Source: CAITNM01 sp021298215
GTDB lineage: Bacteria > Pseudomonadota > Alphaproteobacteria > Paracaedibacterales > CAITNM01
Assembly: GCA_046309815.1 (NCBI GenBank)
Contig: JBKCOJ010000010.1
Location: 142,442 to 206,441 of the forward strand
Reading direction: 5' to 3'
Length of the DNA: 64,000 nt
Part shown: positions 34,560-43,028 of the stretch, in pieces
How the letters are laid out: every line of letters begins with the position of its first letter
How positions within the stretch are numbered: position 1 is the first letter of the stretch
Program-made: the position numbers and the translations under genes
Notes under the pieces: generated by a model
Databases searched by the model: none
The model's input: the letters and a program-made list of their open reading frames with translations, nothing else
What the model was told of the DNA's origin: nothing

Positions 34560-35828
34560 ATGAAGCCTAATCTTTTTAAAATCGTTTTTCTTTCTTCTTT
34601 AGGGAATGCGCTAGAATTTTATGATTTTACGATTTGCGCTGTTTTTATTCCTATTTTATCAGCTATCTATTTTCCTCATGTAGATCAGTCTTTGGCTATA
34701 TTTGCTGGACTTTTCACATTTGGTGCAGGGTTCGTTGGGCGTCCTTTTGGGGCATACTTATTTGGTTATGTAGGCGATAAGTGGGGAAGAAAGAAAGCGT
34801 TATCCTTAACTATCGGGCTAATGGCAATTCCAACTTTTATTATTGGTGTTCTGCCAAGCTATGGCGAAATTGGCATTGCTGCCCCATTGGTTTTAGTGTG
34901 TTGCCGTTTTTTTCAAGGATTATGCACGGGGGGAGAGTATAACGGTGCAGCTATTTTTGCTATTGAACACGATGGTGGAAAACATGCGGGCCTGGTGAGC
35001 GGAATTATTGTTGGCTCAGCTATTGTCGGGGCGCTGCTTGCCAATATCACTGGTTCTATTGTTTTAAAACCAGGCATGCCTGATTGGGCTTGGCGTATTC
35101 CTTTTTTAATAGGAGGCTGTATTGGATTTATAGCCTATATTGTGCGTAAAAATTTTCAAGAAACCTCTACGTTCATAAAAGCGCAAGCAAAGCATCAGAC
35201 ACAGGCAATTTTTAGCGATCGTCGCATGGAATTTTCATTAAATGTTTTATATGCGTTTGTAACGGGTGTTTTATTTTATATAATTTTTGGTTTCCTAAAT
35301 ATTTATTTGTCTCGTTTCCTTAAGCTGCCGTTAGCTGAAAGTACTTCTTATGGCACGTATGGATTAATTTCATTCATGCTTTCATGCGTTGCTTTTGGGG
35401 CGCTGAGTGATCGTATCGGTATAAAACGCGCGTTAACTATACCTATTATTTTAATAACATCGGTAAGTTGTGTTGTCTTTTTTCTTTTACAGCAAGTGCA
35501 TTCAGGTTTATCAATTATTTTAGGTCAGATTTTGCTTGGAATTTTATGTGGAAGCTATTTAGGGCCAGGCCATGTTTTTATGCTAACCCTTTTCCCACCT
35601 CATGAGCGCTATACAGGAACATCTTTAAGTTTTAGCGTTGGAATGTGCATTGCTGGAGCAACGACACCGGCTGTTTTAACCTACTTAACTGACCAAACAA
35701 CTAACCTATATATTCCAGCTTACTATATGACGTTTTTTGCCTTAGTAATTGGTACAGCACTTTATGCCTTCATTAATTTTTACGATGCAAAAAAACATCG
35801 TAATTTTTATAAAAGAATATCTATCTGA
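34560..35828 (+). CDS. MFS transporter, metabolite:H+ symporter (ProP-like)
   Basis: 422 residues with 12 helices. It carries hallmarks of the MHS subfamily: LGNALEFYDFTICAVF in the first helix, FVGRPFGAYLFGYVGDKWGRK as the loop 2-3 motif and FFQGLCTGGEYNGAAIF in helix 4-5. Members take up proline, betaine, citrate, alpha-ketoglutarate or shikimate; intracellular Alphaproteobacteria often have several ProP-like copies. The actual substrate is not evident. A 217-base AT-rich gap upstream contains no obvious gene. Confidence 0.88.
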   Translation: MKPNLFKIVFLSSLGNALEFYDFTICAVFIPILSAIYFPHVDQSLAIFAGLFTFGAGFVGRPFGAYLFGYVGDKWGRKKALSLTIGLMAIPTFIIGVLPSYGEIGIAAPLVLVCCRFFQGLCTGGEYNGAAIFAIEHDGGKHAGLVSGIIVGSAIVGALLANITGSIVLKPGMPDWAWRIPFLIGGCIGFIAYIVRKNFQETSTFIKAQAKHQTQAIFSDRRMEFSLNVLYAFVTGVLFYIIFGFLNIYLSRFLKLPLAESTSYGTYGLISFMLSCVAFGALSDRIGIKRALTIPIILITSVSCVVFFLLQQVHSGLSIILGQILLGILCGSYLGPGHVFMLTLFPPHERYTGTSLSFSVGMCIAGATTPAVLTYLTDQTTNLYIPAYYMTFFALVIGTALYAFINFYDAKKHRNFYKRISI

Positions 35829-35843
35829 GCAGGAGCGTTTTAG

Positions 35844-36122
35844 TTAGTTTTGCTCCTCAGGTTCATCAGGATCTGGATTCTGAAGATTGATTATAAACGC
35901 TTGAAATTCTGGATTAACATCTCTCAATGGATTATTAGCTCTGCTGTTAGATATATCATTAGGAAAAAATATTTGCTGGTTATCTTAATTTCTTCTTTCA
36001 TTTTCGTGCCTAGCAACTGCGGCTGGTGCGCCTATCGCCACGTCTTCAAATCCAAACGCCGCCTTAAGTTGCATAGCGCCAGCTAAGGATAAAATTATTG
36101 CGAATATTTTTATACGATTCAT
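35844..36122 (-). pseudogene. small exported protein interrupted by an in-frame TAA
   Basis: One frame of 93 codons runs from an ATG at 36122 to a TAA at 35844-35846 with a single internal TAA at codon 46 (35985-35987). The first part (45 residues) has a Sec signal peptide (NRIKIFAIILSLAGAMQLKAA) and a short mature stretch ending ARHENERRN; the second (46 residues) continues as a polar protein, IFFPNDISNSRANNPLRD, and ends PDPDEPEEQN. AAGGAT precedes the start. The stop could come from CAA by one C-to-T change. Only the first part would be made without readthrough. An overlapping plus-strand frame (35850-36086) is less protein-like. Confidence 0.55.
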
Positions 36123-36135
36123 AATCTATCCTTTC

Positions 36136-37587
36136 TCATCTAAACGGACACTCATCAAATCCTCTTAATTTTCTTGAATGCAAGCGTTGTGGATCCATTT
36201 TTTGAAGAATTTCCATAGCTTGCAGGCCTACGTGTAAATGATGATTAACACGACTTCGATAAAATTCATTAGCCATCGCTTGTAATTTGATGACGCCATG
36301 AATGGGTTTATCAGAGACACATAATAATGTTCCATAAGGTACTCTGAAACGAAATCCATTGGCTGCAATCGTTGCAGATTCCATGTCTACAGCAATAGCG
36401 CGACTTTGACGAAAACGCTCATATAAAGCCGTGCTTTGAAGTTCCCAATTTCGATTATCGGTTGTATGCACGGTACCGGTTCGAATAGCTGATTTCAGTT
36501 CGCCTTCGCCTTTACCAAAAATATGTAAAACGGATTGTTGTAATGCTTGCTGAATTTCTGGGATTGGCGGGATTGGAACCCATTTTGGCAGATCATCATC
36601 TAATACATGGTCTTCGCGCACGTATCCATCTGCTAAAACGTAATCACCTAATGTTTGACTTGCCCTAAGCCCTGCGCAATGACCAAGCATTATCCAACAA
36701 TGAGGACGTAATACAGCTAAATGATCAGTAATCGTTTTCGCATTACTTGGGCCTACGCCGATATTAATGATCGTAATTCCATTATTGCCATCTTTTTTGA
36801 AATGATAAGCAGGCATTTGCGGAAGAGATTTTGGCATTTCCATTGTGCGTTGTTTATGAGAAGCAAGGACAGTGGAGCCAGGGCCAATAAGTTCCCAATT
36901 CTCATTTTTGTGATGTTCAACTTCTGTTGAGACTTGGTTAATAAATTCATCAATATAGCGTTGATAATTTGTAAGAAGCACAAACTTTTGAAAATGATGC
37001 GGTGCGGTTCCTGTATAATGGTGCAAACGCTGCAATGAAAAGTCGACGCGTTCACCAGTAAATAGCGCAAGAGGCCCATATCCATTGGAAGAAAACGTTG
37101 CATTGGCATACGAGTCATCAATACGTTTCAAATCAGGTAAAACAAATTTACTTTGTAGTCTCATGAGTTCATCTACATCGAACTGCGCATGAGAATGCTC
37201 AATAACAAAAGGTAGAGGAATACGGCTATTACTATAACCAACAACAATCGAAACGCCATGTCTATCAAGAAGCAACTTTATTTGCTCACGAAAATATGAA
37301 TCATAAAGAGCTGGCGCGGTAACAGTAGTGCCATAGTGGCCTGGCTCATTGATTACGCCGTACGCAAAGCTTGGATCAACAAAAAGATCATCATGGCTAA
37401 TGCTTATTCCAATATAAGGGTAGCAGCTATGTTCGGCATGATTTTCGCTAACAGTTCCCGTTTGTTCGTATAAGCTGAAGTTCTCACAAATATAGGTAAC
37501 GGCCTTATTGTAAAGTTCGTGAATATAATCGACGGCATGATCTTCATTATCAAACCATTTGGCTTTTCTTAGTTGCGACCAAGGCAT
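36136..37587 (-). CDS. amn: AMP nucleosidase
   Basis: 483 residues, full length. It cleaves AMP to adenine and ribose 5-phosphate. The N-terminal AMP nucleosidase domain has ISISHDDLFVDPSFAYG and the linker GHYGTTVTAPALY; the C-terminal purine-phosphorylase-like half has IGVGPSNAKTITDHLA, MLGHCAGLRAS and the acidic AVDMESATIAANGF. The start overlaps the coxF stop (TAATG), so it is the last gene of the cytochrome oxidase operon, an unusual placement for a nucleotide-salvage gene. Confidence 0.94.
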   Translation of the reverse strand: MPWSQLRKAKWFDNEDHAVDYIHELYNKAVTYICENFSLYEQTGTVSENHAEHSCYPYIGISISHDDLFVDPSFAYGVINEPGHYGTTVTAPALYDSYFREQIKLLLDRHGVSIVVGYSNSRIPLPFVIEHSHAQFDVDELMRLQSKFVLPDLKRIDDSYANATFSSNGYGPLALFTGERVDFSLQRLHHYTGTAPHHFQKFVLLTNYQRYIDEFINQVSTEVEHHKNENWELIGPGSTVLASHKQRTMEMPKSLPQMPAYHFKKDGNNGITIINIGVGPSNAKTITDHLAVLRPHCWIMLGHCAGLRASQTLGDYVLADGYVREDHVLDDDLPKWVPIPPIPEIQQALQQSVLHIFGKGEGELKSAIRTGTVHTTDNRNWELQSTALYERFRQSRAIAVDMESATIAANGFRFRVPYGTLLCVSDKPIHGVIKLQAMANEFYRSRVNHHLHVGLQAMEILQKMDPQRLHSRKLRGFDECPFR

Positions 37588-37694
37588 TACAGGTTACCTT
37601 TCATCTTCACAAAGGAAACGATATATAAAAGGATAAAAATTCCTAATAAAAGGAAAAATAGCGTGCGGTTACGTTCTTTTAAATGTTTATCCAT
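37587..37694 (-). CDS. coxF: CoxF-like small cytochrome oxidase assembly protein
   Basis: A 35-residue frame with a basic N-terminus (MDKHLKERNRT), one membrane helix (LFFLLLGIFILLYIVSFV) and a short KMKGNL tail. Size, topology and position directly after ctaB match the small alphaproteobacterial CoxF protein that normally lies between ctaB and ctaG. Its ATG overlaps the ctaB stop by 8 bases and its stop overlaps the amn start. The name rests on context and topology, since so short a sequence cannot be assigned by motif. Confidence 0.65.
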   Translation of the reverse strand: MDKHLKERNRTLFFLLLGIFILLYIVSFVKMKGNL

Positions 37695-38562
37695 ATGATT
37701 TCCTATCTGTAATAAGGGCTGCGAATATCACAAACAAAAACAAAATTGAAAATGCAAAAACTTTGATTCCATCTTGCGAATCTTCACTTTTGTAAAGCAG
37801 TAATGCTAAAAATATAAAACTAGCACCAAAACCTAAAACGCACCCTAGATAAAACCATCCAACCATTTGAAGTGTATAGGGTATAATAGCGCTAATGACA
37901 GTTAATATAGCGTAAATCATAATATATTTTTTAGTCTTTTTAATACCCGCTGTATTAGGCATCATAGGCAATTCAGCCTTTTTATAATCTTCCGCATGAT
38001 TAAGAGCTAATGCCCAAAAATGTGCTGGTGTCCATAAAAAAATAATAAGAAATAAACTCCACGGTCGCATATCCAGAGGAGCAACAGCAGACCAACCAAT
38101 AACGGGTGGTAGTGCACCGGCTATGCCTCCAATAACAATATTTTGGGGTGTGTTTGGTTTTAAAAACACGGTGTATAAAATGTAAGACACAATTGTTATT
38201 GTCAGCCATATGGCAGTTATAGTGCCGATCGCAACTTGGCAAATGATGATAGATAAAAAGCTTAAAACAATCCCAAAAGCTAAAGCAGAATCTGGATGAA
38301 TTAACCCTTGTGCAACGGGACGCATCATCGTTCTTTTCATTAATTTATCGGTATCACGCTCAAACCACATGTTTAAGCACCCTGCGGCCCCAGCGCCTAC
38401 GGCGATACATAAGACAGCAGTAAAGGCTAACACGGGATGAACTGAACCAGGTGCCATCCATAATCCGCAAAAGGCGGTAAAGATAACAAGACTCATAACT
38501 CTGGGTTTTAGAAGTTCCCAATAGTGATGAACAGAGGGTGATGTTTCAGTTTCTGTCGTCAT
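37687..38562 (-). CDS. ctaB: protoheme IX farnesyltransferase
   Basis: 291 residues, a UbiA-type prenyltransferase of nine or so helices that converts haem b to haem o for the terminal oxidase. The Asp-rich signature is NMWFERDTDKLMKRT, with a second conserved loop around HFWALALNHAEDYKKAELPMMP. The start overlaps the ctaD stop by ATGA. It is in the same operon as oxidase subunits I and II, supplying their haem. A haem A synthase (ctaA) is not in the window. Confidence 0.95.
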   Translation of the reverse strand: MTTETETSPSVHHYWELLKPRVMSLVIFTAFCGLWMAPGSVHPVLAFTAVLCIAVGAGAAGCLNMWFERDTDKLMKRTMMRPVAQGLIHPDSALAFGIVLSFLSIIICQVAIGTITAIWLTITIVSYILYTVFLKPNTPQNIVIGGIAGALPPVIGWSAVAPLDMRPWSLFLIIFLWTPAHFWALALNHAEDYKKAELPMMPNTAGIKKTKKYIMIYAILTVISAIIPYTLQMVGWFYLGCVLGFGASFIFLALLLYKSEDSQDGIKVFAFSILFLFVIFAALITDRKSYG

Positions 38563-40124
38563 TTGATAACCGGTAATTTTTCAAAACTATGGAATGCAGG
38601 AGGTGAAGGTAGGGTCCATTCCAGTGTGTCTGCCCCATCTCCCCAAGGGTTTTTAGGGCAAGATGTTTTATCTTTGAAGACACGATAGATGACATAAAAG
38701 AAAAATAAAGCGGCAGTAAACGAGATGATGGCTCCAACCGACGATACATAATTCCAGCCAGCATAAGCATCTGGATAATCCGGAATACGCCTTGGCATCC
38801 CCGCAAGTCCTAAAAAGTGCATCGGAAAAAATAAGATATTTACTCCTAAAAATGTTAGCCAGAAATGAATTTGGCCAAGCCTTTCATTGTATTGATACCC
38901 GCTCATTTTTCCAATCCAATAATAAATTCCAGCAAAAAGGCCAAACAAAGCGCCCATCGATAGGACGTAATGGAAATGCGCCACTACATAATAGGTATCA
39001 TGCAAAGCTACATCAACGGATCCATTGGACAGAACAACGCCTGTTAATCCGCCAATGGTAAACAGTAAAATGAAACCACTCGCAAAAAGCATAGGAGTTG
39101 GAAATTTTATCGAGCCTCCCCAAAGGGTTGCTAACCAGCTAAAAACTTTAATTCCGGTAGGTACCGCGATAATCATTGTCGCGATGGTAAAATATGTTTT
39201 GGTTGATAAATCTAATCCAACCGTAAACATATGGTGTGCCCACACAACAAAACCTAAAAAGCCAATTGCCACCATTGCATAGGCCATGCCTAAATATCCA
39301 AAAACAGGCTTTCTAGCAAAGGTTGAGATAACATGACTGACAATACCAAACGCTGGCATGATCATTACATATACTTCTGGATGGCCAAAAAACCAGAAAA
39401 GATGCTGAAATAATACCGGGTCACCGCCACCGGCTGGATCAAAAAACGACGTACCAAAATTTCTGTCGGTTAACAGCATGGTTAATCCGCCTGCAAGTAC
39501 TGGAATGGATAGCAATAATAAGAATGAGGTAACTAGAATTGCCCAAACAAATAAAGGCATTTTATGAAATCCCATGCCGGGGGCGCGCATATTAAAAATG
39601 GTTGTAATAAAATTGATAGCTCCAAGAACAGAGGAAATGCCAGCTACGTGTAGGCTCAAAATAGCAAAATCAACGGCCATTCCATTATGACCAATGATAG
39701 AGCTTAACGGCGGGTACATGGTCCAGCCGGTACCTGTACCGGAATCAATAATCATCGATAAAGTTAGTAACAAAATTGATGGTACCATCAACCAAAAACT
39801 TACGTTATTCAACCGAGGAAAAGCCATGTCAGGCGCACCAATTAAAAGTGGTACAAACCAATTGCCAAATCCACCAATAAGAGCAGGCATCACCATGAAA
39901 AAAACCATGAGAAATCCGTGGCCGGTTAAAATAACATTGTAGACTTGTCCTTCAATAATAGTGCTTCCAGGATGCGCCAGCTGCATGCGCATAAGCATAG
40001 AAAGAATGCCGCCATAAAGGCCGCCAAAAGCAGCAAAAAATAGATAAAGCGTTCCAATATCTTTATGATTAGTAGAAAATAGACAGCGTTGCCATCCAGT
40101 AGGATGAGATTCTTTTTTCTTCAT
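38559..40124 (-). CDS. ctaD: cytochrome c oxidase subunit I
   Basis: About 521 residues with 12 membrane helices. This is the haem- and copper-bearing catalytic subunit of a haem-copper oxidase. Ligand motifs include HGFLMVFFMVMPALIGGFGN (haem a His), FFGHPEVYVMIMPAFGIVSH (CuB His and the cross-linked Tyr), WAHHMFTVG (CuB His pair) and VVAHFHYVLSMG (haem a3 and a His). A longer frame starts at 40169, but the ATG at 40124 with AAGGGA upstream and ATGA overlap with ctaC is preferred. The A-type layout suggests a cytochrome c rather than quinol oxidase. Confidence 0.97.
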   Translation of the reverse strand: MKKKESHPTGWQRCLFSTNHKDIGTLYLFFAAFGGLYGGILSMLMRMQLAHPGSTIIEGQVYNVILTGHGFLMVFFMVMPALIGGFGNWFVPLLIGAPDMAFPRLNNVSFWLMVPSILLLTLSMIIDSGTGTGWTMYPPLSSIIGHNGMAVDFAILSLHVAGISSVLGAINFITTIFNMRAPGMGFHKMPLFVWAILVTSFLLLLSIPVLAGGLTMLLTDRNFGTSFFDPAGGGDPVLFQHLFWFFGHPEVYVMIMPAFGIVSHVISTFARKPVFGYLGMAYAMVAIGFLGFVVWAHHMFTVGLDLSTKTYFTIATMIIAVPTGIKVFSWLATLWGGSIKFPTPMLFASGFILLFTIGGLTGVVLSNGSVDVALHDTYYVVAHFHYVLSMGALFGLFAGIYYWIGKMSGYQYNERLGQIHFWLTFLGVNILFFPMHFLGLAGMPRRIPDYPDAYAGWNYVSSVGAIISFTAALFFFYVIYRVFKDKTSCPKNPWGDGADTLEWTLPSPPAFHSFEKLPVIK

Positions 40125-40876
40125 GCTGTTCCCTTGGGTGCTGTGGACGTTGTTTTTGAATTTAGCCATATTTTATACTCTTCGTTGGTTACAGCTTTTA
40201 GGACAATGGGCATGAATCCATGTTTTGCCCCACAAAGTTTAGAGCACTGCCCATAATACATACCAGGTTTTTTAATACTAAACCATGTTTCATTAATTCT
40301 GCCTGGGGCTGCGTCTTTTTTAATTCCAAGTGCAGGAACAGCAAAACTATGCAACACGTCAGCTGCTGTAATAAGCACGCAAATAATTGTATCAACAGGA
40401 ACAACCATAGGGTTATCAACATCAAGTAAGCGTAACTGCCCGGGTTTTAAATCTTTCTCCTCTAACATGTAGCTATCAAATTCAAAATGTTCGCCATTAT
40501 TTTTTGCATCAGGATATTCATAACTCCAATACCACTGGTGGCCGATGGCTTTGATAGTAATATCAGCATTTACCGGCGTTTCCATTTTGTGCAAAAGGCG
40601 AATTGAAGGGATACCAATCACTATTAAAATAATCACCGGTATAATTGTCCAAATTGCTTCTAGGGTTGAGTTATGAGTAAATATTTGAGGGGTTGGATGT
40701 CTTTTGTGATGAAATTTATAAAATATATATCCCATTAGAACCAGAACTGTTGTGGCAATTCCAGTGATAACAAATAATAAAAGATGGTGCATGTCATGGA
40801 GACTTTCCATTACTGGTGAAGCGGCCTCTTGAAAATTTAATTGCCAGGGAAGAGGTTGACCAGTTGGGTGCGCCAT
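40121..40876 (-). CDS. ctaC: cytochrome c oxidase subunit II
   Basis: 251 residues. Two N-terminal membrane helices (about 32-53 and 72-92) precede the periplasmic CuA domain. CuA ligands are seen in HSFAVPALGIK (His) and CSKLCGAKHGFM (Cys, Cys, His, Met), and the aromatic WYWSYEY electron-entry patch is present. Unlike Paracoccus subunit II it begins MAHPTGQPLPWQLNFQEAA with no cleavable signal peptide, and the frame upstream of this ATG meets a stop after nine codons with no better start. The N-terminus might therefore insert differently or be processed otherwise. It is the first gene of the ctaC-ctaD-ctaB-coxF-amn unit. Confidence 0.95.
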   Translation of the reverse strand: MAHPTGQPLPWQLNFQEAASPVMESLHDMHHLLLFVITGIATTVLVLMGYIFYKFHHKRHPTPQIFTHNSTLEAIWTIIPVIILIVIGIPSIRLLHKMETPVNADITIKAIGHQWYWSYEYPDAKNNGEHFEFDSYMLEEKDLKPGQLRLLDVDNPMVVPVDTIICVLITAADVLHSFAVPALGIKKDAAPGRINETWFSIKKPGMYYGQCSKLCGAKHGFMPIVLKAVTNEEYKIWLNSKTTSTAPKGTA

Positions 40877-40964
40877 GTGTGCTAGTTGAAATTGCTCGTG
40901 TTTTTAAATCATTACATAAAAACGAACGTCGGGAAAGCCGTGTTATAACAGTTCTTGGCATTCA

Positions 40965-40993
40965 TTGACACAATGTAATTGCTAGATTAGCCT
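40965..40993 (+). promoter_or_regulatory. predicted promoter of Nudix copy 1
   Basis: TTGACA (40965-40970) lies 17 bases before TAGCCT (40988-40993). The -35 is consensus and the -10 weak. A very similar block stands at the same distance from the second Nudix copy, which strengthens both. Confidence 0.5.
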
Positions 40994-41023
40994 ATTTTTC
41001 AGTTTTGATAATTTTCTTAAGCT

Positions 41024-41923
41024 ATGCCTTTTTTCAAAAATATTCTTCACATATTAGTTTTATTTTTAATAACTCAAGGAATTATTACTGCTGCATCTAA
41101 TTCTAAAGAAGGAGATCCTTCTGCAGTTCAAATTCAGATAGATATACCAGAATCTTTAAAAACTAAGCTAGCCGGATTAGAATTTTCAATAGATAATTAT
41201 AAAAACATAGTAGTTATTCTTAAATCTCCAATCCCTGAAAAGATTAGTCAACTGCGAGAAGTAATAACTGAAATGGCAGCGTCCTATAAGAATTATGGAT
41301 TATATGTATACGTTCCTGTTACTTGTGGAGAATTTTCTGATCAATTAAAGCAATTAGGCTTTGATTTATATGACCTTGATAAAGAAGCTAATTTATTAAT
41401 ATACCTTTATCGAAATGGTCGAGATATTCCAGAACTTAATTATGCTTATACAGCAGCAGGCACATTCTTGGTGCGTACTAATCCAAAAACCCATGAGAAA
41501 GAAATTTTAGTTATTAATGAACCACAAAAAAATATAGCCAATATTGTTTGTGGAATTTCAGAAAAAGGGGAATCTCCTCAAGAAACTGCGGAAAGAGAAG
41601 TTCGCGAAGAAGTTGGTATTAATATCGATAAGAAAAAATTGAAATTAATAGCTCTTTTCCATACAGTCCGAACTGATAAAAAAAGTTGTGTAGAGTATTT
41701 ATATGTTTGTGATGAGTTTGAGGGGGAGCCGCGAGTCGATGGCAAAGGAGTCAAGGATTGCGCATGGATCTCAGTTTCAGAAATTCTCAAAGAAGATTGT
41801 GTTATTTTTGGAAAGCCTTTCTATAGTTTATGGAGACAAGTATTTAAAAATGAATTTAAAGATCAATATGGAGTTGAAATAAAAGCGAGTAACGTTATAT
41901 CTAAAGTTGCCTATCAATTTTAG
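41024..41923 (+). CDS. exported Nudix hydrolase with pre-Nudix domain, copy 1
   Basis: 299 residues. A Sec signal peptide (about 1-24, FFKNILHILVLFLITQGII) precedes a roughly 120-residue domain and a Nudix domain. The Nudix box is perfect at 177-199: GISEKGE, seven residues, then REVREEVGI. The pre-Nudix region, with ASYKNYGLYVYVPVTCGE, LGFDLYDLDKE and IYLYRNG, follows the layout of the domain preceding Nudix in NUDT6 and plant NUDX proteins (A/SW..G..VW..IP, then GF..HHA). Nudix enzymes split nucleoside diphosphates linked to X; the substrate is unknown. The frameshifted second copy follows 105 bases later. The pre-Nudix match is from memory of the family pattern. Confidence 0.8.
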   Translation: MPFFKNILHILVLFLITQGIITAASNSKEGDPSAVQIQIDIPESLKTKLAGLEFSIDNYKNIVVILKSPIPEKISQLREVITEMAASYKNYGLYVYVPVTCGEFSDQLKQLGFDLYDLDKEANLLIYLYRNGRDIPELNYAYTAAGTFLVRTNPKTHEKEILVINEPQKNIANIVCGISEKGESPQETAEREVREEVGINIDKKKLKLIALFHTVRTDKKSCVEYLYVCDEFEGEPRVDGKGVKDCAWISVSEILKEDCVIFGKPFYSLWRQVFKNEFKDQYGVEIKASNVISKVAYQF

Positions 41924-41970
41924 CTTGATAATTTAGTTAAGTTATTAAACTAGAAGTAGTGATCATGCCG

Positions 41971-42000
41971 TTGACACTCGATTATTTGCTGGGTTAGGAT
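41971..42000 (+). promoter_or_regulatory. predicted promoter of Nudix copy 2
   Basis: TTGACA (41971-41976) is followed after 18 bases by TAGGAT (41995-42000), 58 bases before the start codon; the corresponding copy 1 element is 59 bases before its start. A shared TTGACAC and a following TTGCT suggest the promoter was duplicated with the gene. Confidence 0.5.
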
Positions 42001-42028
42001 TTTCGAGCATCTCCAATGTTTTTGAGTT

Positions 42029-42933
42029 ATGTCCTTTCCTAGGAATATACTTTTTGCCGTAATTACTTTGTTTGTAATGCAAGCCATTACGGCGAGTACA
42101 TCTGTAGTCCGTGAAGGAGAATCATCAGAGCTTCAAGTTCAGGTTGTCCTTCCTGAATCACTTATGGAAAAACTTGAGGGGTTCGAATTTGTTTTAGATG
42201 CTTATAAAAATATCGTCGTAAAACTTAAGGAGCCCTCAGCAAAAGAAGCAAGTAAACTTCAAAATGTTATTGAAGAAATGAAACGCTCTTACAAAAATTA
42301 TGGGTTATATGTAACCATTCCTGTCATTCAAGGCGAATTTGCAAACAAGTTAGAGCAATTGGGCTTTAAACTGCATGATGTTGATACGAATCAAAAAAGC
42401 TATTTTATCTTTATAGCAATGGGCGAGATATACCCGAACTGAACTATGCGTACACAGCAGCTGCGGTATACATAATACGGAAAAATCCTAAAACTTTAGA
42501 AAAAGAGCTGTTGGTTATTAACGAACCGCAAAAGGTTATCGCAAATATTATTGGTGGGATTTCGATTAAGGGTGAATCTCCTGAAGATACAGCATTGAGA
42601 GAGGTTCGAGAAGAAGTCGGGCTTAGCCTTGAGAAACAAAATCTTAAACTTGTTGCTGTTTTCCATACGGTGCGTTCTGACAACAAAAGCTGCATAGAAT
42701 TTTTATATGTGTGTGATACTTTTACAGGTGAGCCTCGGGTAGATGGGGCAGAAGCGCTAGAATTTGCTTGGGTGCCTATGTCCCAAATTTTAAGTGATGA
42801 TGATGCGAAAGTGTTTGGAAAATCTTTTCATAGCCTGTGGAAAAAAGCTTTGAAAGGAGCATTCAAACACCAAAAGAATGGCGTTAATCTAACGAAAACA
42901 AAAAAAGCGTATCACGTTAATGACGTGGATTAA
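42029..42933 (+). pseudogene. exported Nudix hydrolase, copy 2, frameshifted
   Basis: A paralogue of the gene before it. The first frame (42029-42442) gives the signal peptide and pre-Nudix domain, then runs into a stop after VDTNQKSYFIF; the second frame resumes with LFYLYSNGRDIPELNYAYTAA, matching copy 1 residue for residue in spacing, and carries an intact Nudix box (GISIKGE ... REVREEVGL) up to 42933. Adding one A to the A6 run at 42393-42398 joins the two, giving DVDTNQKKLFYLYSNGRD opposite DLDKEANLLIYLYRNGRD of copy 1. It is read as a one-base deletion; slippage or sequence error could also explain it. Confidence 0.75.
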
Positions 42934-43028
42934 TGAAAATTTTTTGTGAATTAAAATAATGGCTTGAATTTTTTTTTTAATTTTTTCTACAATTAATAAT
43001 ATTACATTTTTTTAGATAAATATTTTTC

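Noticed and set aside
35850..36086. Plus-strand 78-codon frame downstream of the MHS transporter
   Set aside because: It is antisense to the better split exported-protein frame, has no ribosome site and no coherent domain.
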